In this document: positions 7,748 to 13,998 of the stretch, piece after piece
How the letters are laid out: each line of letters starts with the position of its first letter
How positions within the stretch are numbered: position 1 is the first letter of the stretch
Made by a program: the position numbers and the translations under genes
The notes under the pieces: generated by a model
Seen by the model: the letters and a program-made list of their open reading frames with translations, nothing else
Told to the model about the DNA's origin: nothing
Databases searched by the model: none
DNA from: Flavobacterium buctense
GTDB taxonomy: Bacteria; Bacteroidota; Bacteroidia; Flavobacteriales; Flavobacteriaceae
Reading direction: 5' to 3'
DNA length: 64,000 nt
Assembly (NCBI RefSeq): GCF_014486695.1
Contig: NZ_JACTAB010000001.1
Coordinates: 496,001 to 560,000, forward strand

Positions 7748-9085
7748 TTAAAAAGCCTCGCCGTGTTGTGATAAATCTAAACCCATGTTTTCTGATTCTT
7801 CTGAAACGCGTATTGGGATGATGATGTTGGTTAATTTGAACAACAAATAAGCACCGCCAAAGGTAAATACCGAAACCAAAACCAAAGCCAACATGTGATG
7901 CCCGAAGATGTTCCAGCCACCGTATAACAAGCTTGCGTTTTCTCCTTTGGCAAAGATGGCCGTTAGTATCATTCCCATAATTCCGCCTACGCCGTGACAG
8001 GCGAATACGTCTAAAGTGTCGTCTATTTGTTTTAGCTTTTTCCAGTAGACCATTTTGTTGGAGACTATGGCGCCTATGAATCCGAAGAAAATACTTTGCG
8101 GAATGGTTACATAACCAGCCGATGGCGTTATTACTACCAATCCAACCACAGCACCGATACAAGCACCAAGGGCTGATACTTTACGCCCATTCATTCGGTC
8201 AAAGAATACCCACGATAACATAGCCGAAGCCGAGCAAATGGTTGTGGTAGCAAAAGCCATAGCTGCCGTAGCATTAGCCGCTAAAGCCGAACCGGCATTG
8301 AATCCGAACCAACCGAACCAAAGCATTCCGGTGCCTAACAAAACAAACGGAATGTTGGTGGGAATGTGCTCGCTGTTTTTTCTTTTGCCTAAAACTAAAA
8401 CACCAGCCAAAGCTGCAAAACCCGCACTCATGTGAACGACTGTTCCACCTGCAAAATCCTTTACGCCGAAAAAGCTGCCCAAGAGACCGTTTGGGTGCCA
8501 AATCATGTGGCATAAAGGCGTATAGATACAAAGGGTAAACAAACAAATAAAGAGCAAAAAGGAGATGAAACGGATGCGTTCCGCGAGGGCGCCGGTGATA
8601 ATGGCCGGTGTTATGACTGCAAATTTCATTTGGAACAAAGCAAATAAAATAAAAGGTATCGAAGAAGCCATGGTCTTGTGCGGGTGCATTTCGACATAGC
8701 TAAAGAAAGCAAAATCAAATGGGTTGCCAATGATGCCATAGTGAACGCCGTTGATTGTTGGGCCAATCGGGGCGCCAAAAGAAAGCGAAAAACCAACCGT
8801 AACCCAAAGCAAGCTGATTACACCTAAACAAATAAAACTTTTAAGCATGGTGGAAATAACATTCTTTTTCCCGACCATACCGCCGTAAAAGAACGCTAAG
8901 CCCGGCGTCATTAATAAAACCAAACAAGAAGCGGTAAGTAACCAAGCCACATCGGCAAAGCTGATGGTGTCAACAGCATTGAATGCGTCGTTGTTTTCGG
9001 CTAGTTTTTCGGGCCAAAATAAGCCTGAGATGGCGACTAAAGTAATGATGAGAAAAGAAACTATCCAACGTTTTTCGATTTTCAT
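7748..9085 (-). CDS. amt: Ammonium transporter (Amt family)
   Basis: A 445-residue inner-membrane channel for ammonium or ammonia with about eleven transmembrane helices after an N-terminal signal-like helix. The conserved twin pore histidines appear in GGTVVHMSAGFAALAG and DVFACHGVGGIMG, and the signature FFYGGMVGKKN is in the second helix. No glnB/glnK gene accompanies it in this window, though the pair is common elsewhere. The C-terminal tail (SEESENMGLDLSQHGEAF) is the GlnK-responsive cytosolic tail of the family. Upstream DNA (9086-9317) holds an AT-rich promoter region and a palindromic repeat. Confidence 0.95.
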   Translation of the reverse strand: MKIEKRWIVSFLIITLVAISGLFWPEKLAENNDAFNAVDTISFADVAWLLTASCLVLLMTPGLAFFYGGMVGKKNVISTMLKSFICLGVISLLWVTVGFSLSFGAPIGPTINGVHYGIIGNPFDFAFFSYVEMHPHKTMASSIPFILFALFQMKFAVITPAIITGALAERIRFISFLLFICLFTLCIYTPLCHMIWHPNGLLGSFFGVKDFAGGTVVHMSAGFAALAGVLVLGKRKNSEHIPTNIPFVLLGTGMLWFGWFGFNAGSALAANATAAMAFATTTICSASAMLSWVFFDRMNGRKVSALGACIGAVVGLVVITPSAGYVTIPQSIFFGFIGAIVSNKMVYWKKLKQIDDTLDVFACHGVGGIMGMILTAIFAKGENASLLYGGWNIFGHHMLALVLVSVFTFGGAYLLFKLTNIIIPIRVSEESENMGLDLSQHGEAF

Positions 9086-9270
9086 AAAAAATTCAATTTT
9101 AATATGACCCCTGTTTTTGATAGGGCAAATTTATGAAATATTATAAATTTTGAATTATAAATTTTAAATTATTGGGGGTTGTGATGGATTTTTGTGTAAA
9201 AATTGAGGAATTGAAGTTGTTTTTGTGGATTTGGAAAATAAAGAGTTTGTTTTTGAGAAAAGTATATTGG

Positions 9271-9314
9271 GTTCTCGATACATCCCGATTTCATCGGGAC
9301 ACTCGAACTGACGG
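9271..9314. repeat. Dispersed repeat with palindromic core
   Basis: TTCTCGATAC, a hairpin TCCCGAT-TTC-ATCGGGA (9283-9299), then ACACTCGAACTGACGG. The same frame, with a different palindromic core, recurs at about 18180-18310, so this is one copy of a repeat family with variable centres. Confidence 0.7.
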
Positions 9315-9317
9315 TTC

Positions 9318-10262
9318 TTACTTTTTCAGTGTGGCTTTTTGTAACTCTTTTAAATCGCTTGATTTGAAATTGGTGGCAGAGGCGGTATAGGCCGAGTAGA
9401 TGATTTCCCCGGTTTGGGCGTTGGTTACCGTTACAAATTTCTCTGTGGGTGTTTTAATGAATAACAGATAATAAAACGGCGTGGCGTTAGTTAGGATTTT
9501 ATCGTTGAGTTCGGCTATTGGCAAAACTTTATACGATTGGGTGATACCGTCGAAGATTTCCTTGTCGGTATACTTTTTGCTTTCGTCGTCGGAGTTTTTG
9601 GCGAATTTGGTTAGCACATAGTCAGGAATGAATAGTGTGGATGAGGCCATCTTTTGGAGTGCTTCTTTGTTGGCTACTTCGGTTTTGGCTAGGCAGTCGG
9701 TGCCTTTGTTTAGTAGGGTTGTTAGTTGTTGGAGGTAATTGGTTATAACACCGGTGCCCCAGTTTTTGAAATGACCCTCGGCGTCATAGTCCATTTTGTA
9801 TAGTGCGCTTGGGTTGTTTTGGGCGAAGAAATCGGCGAAGAGTTCTATGGTGGCGATGGATATTTTATCGGCTTGGTTGAAGTGTCTTCTTTTCTTGGGG
9901 TCGTAGGTGTATTTGCCGTTGGTGGTCCAAAGTTCGAGATAGATGCGGGTTTCGGTGGAAGCCAAGGTGCTGTTGGACGTAGTCATATTGGCACCAATGG
10001 TAACGAAGCTATTGTTAGGGGCAATATTTTTTTCTACATCGGTGTATTTGATGCATTCGACTTTGGTGAGTGTATAGGCTTTTTTGATGGCTTCAACGTA
10101 TGCTGCTGCTTTGGGTGAAGCAGGATCTTTCATGGCGAAGTAGGTGGTGCCTTGTTTGATTTTGGTTACTTCGGCGGTGTTGGTGATGGTGATTTGGCTG
10201 AAGCTGAATAGTGGTGATAAAGCGATGGCTATAAGCGTTATAAAGGTGTGTTTTGGTTTCAT
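9318..10262 (-). CDS. Exported protein of unknown function
   Basis: A 314-residue protein with a Sec signal peptide (MKPKHTFITLIAIALSPLFSFSQ, probable cleavage after FSQ). The mature part has no catalytic motif that I recognise. Visible features are a region KGTTYFAMKDPASPKAAAYVEAIKKAY near the N-terminus and FVTVTNAQTGEIIYSAY near the end, the latter like a beta-hairpin. No lipobox, no sorting domain and no transmembrane helix after the signal, so it is probably soluble in the periplasm or exported. Downstream of its stop lies the palindromic repeat at 9271-9314; upstream is a tandem-repeat tract. Function not known. Confidence 0.7.
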   Translation of the reverse strand: MKPKHTFITLIAIALSPLFSFSQITITNTAEVTKIKQGTTYFAMKDPASPKAAAYVEAIKKAYTLTKVECIKYTDVEKNIAPNNSFVTIGANMTTSNSTLASTETRIYLELWTTNGKYTYDPKKRRHFNQADKISIATIELFADFFAQNNPSALYKMDYDAEGHFKNWGTGVITNYLQQLTTLLNKGTDCLAKTEVANKEALQKMASSTLFIPDYVLTKFAKNSDDESKKYTDKEIFDGITQSYKVLPIAELNDKILTNATPFYYLLFIKTPTEKFVTVTNAQTGEIIYSAYTASATNFKSSDLKELQKATLKK

Positions 10263-10325
10263 AAAGGTTGGATTGGTGAGGTAAAGTTAAAGAAATAATT
10301 ATTTGGTTGGTGATAATTTGAAAAT

Positions 10326-10509
10326 GGCACACGGATGACACGGATGGGACTGATTGTCACGGATTTTTGGGTTGGTAAAAAAGGAACACAGATGACACAG
10401 ATTGTCACAGATTTTTGGGTTGGTAAAAAAAGAACACAGATGACACAGATTGTCACAGATTTTTGGGTTGGTAAAAAAGGAACACAGATGACACAGATTG
10501 TCACAGATT
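10326..10509. repeat. 48-bp tandem repeat, three full units plus partial ends
   Basis: Three consecutive 48-bp units at 10356-10403, 10404-10451 and 10452-10499, differing at two positions, flanked by a partial unit on each side (10326-10355 and 10500-10509). Each unit contains GTCACAGATTTTTGGGTTGG and ACACAGATGACACAGATT. The core CACAGATGACACAGATT also recurs at 11214-11345. Because 48 is divisible by three, open frames run through both strands; they are not genes. This tract and the sequence around it fill the gap between 10263 and 10594. Confidence 0.95.
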
Positions 10510-10594
10510 TTATATGAGTGAGAAGATTAAGCAGTTTAGCCGTATAAATAGCCTACCTTGACGGAGTGCTTGTCAAATCAAGTTGGTGTGTGTG

Positions 10595-11188
10595 ATGGAA
10601 GATAGTTTTGAAAGATTGATTAGCAGTTTTATTGAAAACAAAGTGGGGATAGCGGAGGGTTTTTTGAGTGCGGGTTTGTGTCAGCATTTGAAAGAGAACA
10701 TTCTTGCGTTGCAGGCAAGTCATTTATTGGAAAAGGCCGGCATTGGCAACGACCAAAAGTTGCAACACGATAGTCTAGTGCGGAGCGATGTGATTTATTG
10801 GTTGGATAAAAAGCACAACAACATTCATGAGAATGCTTTCTTTGAAAAGATGGATGCGTTTGTACTATATTTAAACGAAAGTTGCTACACCGGAATTACG
10901 GGTTATGAGTTTCATTATTCGTTATATGAAGCGGGCGATTTTTATAAAAAGCACTTAGACCAATTTCAGGACAATTCTAACCGACAGTTCTCGATGATTA
11001 GTTATTTAAACCCTGATTGGGAAACGAAAGACGGTGGTGAATTACAGATTTACCAAAACCCAACGAACCAAACCATTTCGCCTAATGCGGGGAAAACAGT
11101 GTTTTTTAGGAGCAATGAATTGGAGCATGAGGTGTTGGTGACGAATGTGGCGAGGATGAGTGTTACGGGGTGGTTGAAGCGGGGGTGA
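10595..11188 (+). CDS. 2-oxoglutarate/Fe(II)-dependent oxygenase, prolyl 4-hydroxylase-like
   Basis: A 197-residue enzyme from the ATG at 10595; upstream GTG/TTG codons are possible but lack support. The double-stranded beta-helix iron site is visible: HxD in FYKKHLDQF, the distal His in NELEHEVL, and the 2-oxoglutarate-binding Arg in VARMSVTGW. WETKDGGELQIY is the typical strand before the distal His. Its closest relatives are small bacterial P4H-like hydroxylases acting on proteins; the substrate is unknown. The gene is bracketed by copies of the CACGGATGACACGGAT repeat on both sides, suggesting the locus is prone to recombination. Confidence 0.85.
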   Translation: MEDSFERLISSFIENKVGIAEGFLSAGLCQHLKENILALQASHLLEKAGIGNDQKLQHDSLVRSDVIYWLDKKHNNIHENAFFEKMDAFVLYLNESCYTGITGYEFHYSLYEAGDFYKKHLDQFQDNSNRQFSMISYLNPDWETKDGGELQIYQNPTNQTISPNAGKTVFFRSNELEHEVLVTNVARMSVTGWLKRG

Positions 11189-11213
11189 AAGCCCTTTGAC
11201 TGCGTTGAGGGGG

Positions 11214-11345
11214 ATGGCACACGGATGAGACGGATGAGACTGATAGTCACGGATTTTTGAGGTGGAATGTTTTTGAGATAGAAATAGTAGGTGGTATTGG
11301 CACACAGATGACACGGATTAAACTGATTGACACGGATTTTGTTTG
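11214..11345. repeat. Two degenerate copies of the CACGGATGACACGGAT repeat
   Basis: GGCACACGGATGAGACGGAT with GTCACGGATTTTTGA (about 11214-11261), and GGCACACAGATGACACGGAT with TTGACACGGATTTTG (about 11297-11337). Both resemble the 48-bp units at 10356-10499. They occupy most of the gene-free stretch between 11189 and 11509. Confidence 0.8.
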
Positions 11346-11406
11346 TGAGTGTTAGGGTTAGGTGAGCTTTGGTATGGGTTTGGTATAAGGTAACTATGAC
11401 GTTACT

Positions 11407-11450
11407 ACGCTATATACACGCTATATATACGCTATATATACGCTATAAAT
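11407..11450. repeat. 11-bp tandem repeat, four units
   Basis: Four head-to-tail units, ACGCTATATAC, ACGCTATATAT, ACGCTATATAT and ACGCTATAAAT, at 11407-11417, 11418-11428, 11429-11439 and 11440-11450. The period is close to one helical turn. The tract ends 59 nt before the start of the next gene, so a protein-binding or DNA-bending role upstream of it is possible. Confidence 0.9.
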
Positions 11451-11509
11451 AGGCAATAAATATGGATTATTGTCGTTATAACGTAAGATGAACATAAAGG
11501 GATTGTTTT

Positions 11510-12256
11510 ATGGCAGAGCAAAAAGGATTGATAAAACTTACGGGGACAATAGACGGGGTAAGTTTTTATTTTAGGAAAGGAAAGCCGGTGGCTCGGAAAG
11601 CGGGTGGCGGTTTTAGTAGTGAAAAAGTTAAGCATAGTCCTGCTATGGTACGAACGCGAGAGAATAGTAGTGAATTTGGTCATGTTTCTAAGTTTAAAAG
11701 GCTTTTTAGGTTGGGGTTGTTTCCTTTTTTGAATGGGTTTACGGATTCTACGCTTCATGGGCGGTTGATGTCGTTGTTTCAAACCATTAAGACTTTTGAT
11801 AGGGTTTCTGTGCGTGGGCAGCGGTCGCTTGGGATAGCTCTTGGGACTCCTGAGGGACAAAGTTTGTTAAAGAAGTTTGTTTTTAGTGAACAAAGTGTGA
11901 GCCAGCTATTGCGGAGCCGATTGGTTTTTGATGCCGCGAGTGCGACTTTAACGGTGGCCGATTTTAGTGCCCAAGCCCTGAAATTTCCTCTTGGGAGTAG
12001 TGTGGCTGAGGTGCAGTTTGGCGTGTTACGGATAGATTATGCGCAAGCGAAAACGGAATTGTTTATGAGTAACGCCCATTATATAACTCCAACGGATACC
12101 GAAACCCAGTTTACTATGACGCCAACGGTTTTACCGACCGGCACGGGTGTTTTTATAGCGGTTGCCGGGGTAAAGTTTTATGAGGTGGTGAATGGGGAGC
12201 GGTATTTGGTTAAGAGTTTGGGGGAGCTTGGGGTTGAGGTTTTGGGGGTTTGGTAG
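11510..12256 (+). CDS. Conserved hypothetical protein of Bacteroidetes
   Basis: A 248-residue protein beginning MAEQKGLIKLTGTIDGVSF. Proteins with this opening (KGxIKLxGTIxxxxFY, then RTRENSSEFG) are widespread in Bacteroidetes as I remember, always without assigned function. Here the N-terminal third is basic (FRKGKPVARKAGGGFSSEKVKHS) and contains VRTRENSSEFGH; the C-terminal half looks beta-rich. No signal peptide or transmembrane segment. G+C is visibly higher than in the operon that follows, which ends convergently 39 nt away. An 11-bp tandem repeat lies upstream. Function unknown. Confidence 0.75.
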   Translation: MAEQKGLIKLTGTIDGVSFYFRKGKPVARKAGGGFSSEKVKHSPAMVRTRENSSEFGHVSKFKRLFRLGLFPFLNGFTDSTLHGRLMSLFQTIKTFDRVSVRGQRSLGIALGTPEGQSLLKKFVFSEQSVSQLLRSRLVFDAASATLTVADFSAQALKFPLGSSVAEVQFGVLRIDYAQAKTELFMSNAHYITPTDTETQFTMTPTVLPTGTGVFIAVAGVKFYEVVNGERYLVKSLGELGVEVLGVW

Positions 12257-12294
12257 CAATGTTGTTTTAGATTATAATATTTTGAAAATCATTT

Positions 12295-13071
12295 TTATTT
12301 CAAAAAGATAGTATCTAAGTGATATTCTAAAAATTCTTTTTTAGGAAGATATTTTAAAGGCTCGATAATTTTTAGGTTTTCAATTGGAGCAAAATGATTT
12401 GAATAAAAAGTTGTTTGGGTTTTAACTTTTATTTCTTTGGATAATATTATTTGATAATTTGTATTAATACTAATTAATCCTTTGTCAAAAGCTTTGTCGT
12501 AAAGAGGTGAAAGACAAATTCCATTTTCAGGGTTAAGCCTTTCATTTTCATTTTTTGACCATGGAATAATGTGACTGGCAAGTAATAATTGTGGTATGTC
12601 TATTCCTGTGATTGCGCATTTTGAAGCATAATTGGCTAATACCATTTCCCTAAAGAAAGATTGATTTACCCTTGTTTTTACTTCCCTTGTTACCGTTTCG
12701 CCTTTTAAATCTTTCAAATCAAATAATATATCTTGATATTTCTTTTCAATAGTGGTGTTTTCTTTTTCAGCTCTTATTTTTTCACTCAAAAAAGTAAGTT
12801 CTTCTTTGTTTTCGTTGAATTCGTCCCAGATAGGCTTAACTTGATTCATGCCCCCTTTAAGACCACCAACACCTCTTAGGATATGGTAAGGATCTACACT
12901 TGCAAAATTACCTAAGCGCATCCCAATTGAACTTGGTGTCCTGCCTAATAGGTTTGCTAGCTCAATAATCTCTGGTGTATTTTTGTGCATTTTGCCAAAG
13001 GGTAGCTTTAAATAGAGATTGAAAGCAAGAATGAGTTCTTCGCGTGTCCAGAGGATTTTAGGCATTGACAT
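12295..13071 (-). CDS. HNH endonuclease (restriction-type)
   Basis: A 258-residue protein. Residues 1-70 (WTREELILAFNLYLKLPFGK through ANLLGRTPSSIGMRLGNF) look like a helical DNA- or partner-binding module often found in front of HNH nucleases. The C-terminal half holds the HNH_2-type site: CAITG, LLASHIIPWSKNENERLNP, ENGICLSPLYDKAFDKG. The first His and the Asn are present; the final His is replaced by Tyr (LYD), a substitution seen in this subfamily as I remember. It is the last gene of the methyltransferase operon, 18 nt after the receiver gene, and is the obvious cleavage partner of the methyltransferase. Cleavage specificity unknown. A second ATG at 13065 is an alternative start. Confidence 0.85.
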   Translation of the reverse strand: MSMPKILWTREELILAFNLYLKLPFGKMHKNTPEIIELANLLGRTPSSIGMRLGNFASVDPYHILRGVGGLKGGMNQVKPIWDEFNENKEELTFLSEKIRAEKENTTIEKKYQDILFDLKDLKGETVTREVKTRVNQSFFREMVLANYASKCAITGIDIPQLLLASHIIPWSKNENERLNPENGICLSPLYDKAFDKGLISINTNYQIILSKEIKVKTQTTFYSNHFAPIENLKIIEPLKYLPKKEFLEYHLDTIFLK

Positions 13072-13089
13072 TTTTATATTCTCGGGGTT

Positions 13090-13998
13090 TTAATCTTTAA
13101 GTTTTATTAGAGCACTCCTGTGTTTAATTAAATCTTCTCTAATCTTTTTAAATGAATCCTCATCAAATTCAAAGTGTTTATCTCCAACAAGTGCTTTTAA
13201 AACCTCTTTCCCATCTTCACATGTCAAAACTTGTGCGTGTGCAAATTTGTTTCTAATATCAATTACTTCGTCAAAGTAGGTAGAATTCATTTCAATAAAT
13301 TCAGATATAAAAATTTTATAATCAATGTTTTTCTTTAAAATTTCTCTTAACATTTTCCATTTTTTGGCAGCATCAATATGAGGGAGAATTGAATGAAAAC
13401 CTTCAGATTTATATAAATCATCGATCTTAATTTTTCTTTTTTCAAGGTTATTTATAATTTCTTTTTCAACAAACTTTTCAAGATTGAACTTTTCAATAAA
13501 TGGAGACTTAGTGTAAGTGATTAAATGTTCTTCAATTAAAGCATCAAGTTCTGAAGTTTCACCAACAATGAGACCTCTCATTGAATTTATTTCTTCTATT
13601 TTCTTTATTGTAGTTTTAAAAACTTTTTCAAATTTATCTTCTAGTTCTTTTCTGTCGGAATGATAAACACCTTCAAATAAATTTTCTTTGATTGAATCGA
13701 TAATTGATTGTTTGTCACTTGAATAAAAAATAATATCAGTAAAAACATTACTGTTACGTACATAGTCAATAATAGAATCACCATCTTTTGAATTACGTAG
13801 TTTAAAATCAATTAAAAAGATGTCAAATTTTTTTAGGCCAGATTCAATAATTTGATTAACTACGCCATCTAGATTTTTCCTTCTTTCTATAACTGGATTA
13901 AATCCATAATCAAATATTGTTTCGCTAAATAATTCAGAAGTGGTTTTAAACCATGAATCATCATCTTCAACCCATAAAACGTAGTAGTTTAATTTCAT
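13090..13998 (-). CDS. Receiver-like protein with C-terminal Rx4H (HEPN-type) motif
   Basis: A 302-residue protein. Residues 1-125 follow the CheY-like receiver pattern: acidic pair in VLWVEDDDSW (E11, D12, D13), phospho-acceptor Asp in IFLIDFKLR (D64), and Ser at the Thr/Ser switch position (FYSSD, S93/S94). The conserved Lys is not in the usual KP context. After a helical linker, residues about 150-300 are all-helical and contain DIRNKFAHAQ, an Rx4H motif (R249, H254) like that of HEPN ribonucleases. There is no DNA-binding output domain. Its ATG overlaps the stop of the GHKL gene by 4 nt (ATGA), so the two are made together. I infer a response-regulator-like effector; RNase activity is a hypothesis. 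Confidence 0.7.
   Translation of the reverse strand: MKLNYYVLWVEDDDSWFKTTSELFSETIFDYGFNPVIERRKNLDGVVNQIIESGLKKFDIFLIDFKLRNSKDGDSIIDYVRNSNVFTDIIFYSSDKQSIIDSIKENLFEGVYHSDRKELEDKFEKVFKTTIKKIEEINSMRGLIVGETSELDALIEEHLITYTKSPFIEKFNLEKFVEKEIINNLEKRKIKIDDLYKSEGFHSILPHIDAAKKWKMLREILKKNIDYKIFISEFIEMNSTYFDEVIDIRNKFAHAQVLTCEDGKEVLKALVGDKHFEFDEDSFKKIREDLIKHRSALIKLKD

Noticed and set aside
10356..10509. Three evenly spaced repeats as a possible CRISPR array
   Set aside because: The units abut with no unique spacers and are 48 bp long; no cas genes are near.
10259..10517. Long open frames on both strands through the tandem repeat
   Set aside because: They arise because the 48-bp period is a multiple of three; the peptides are simple repeats with no ribosome binding site.
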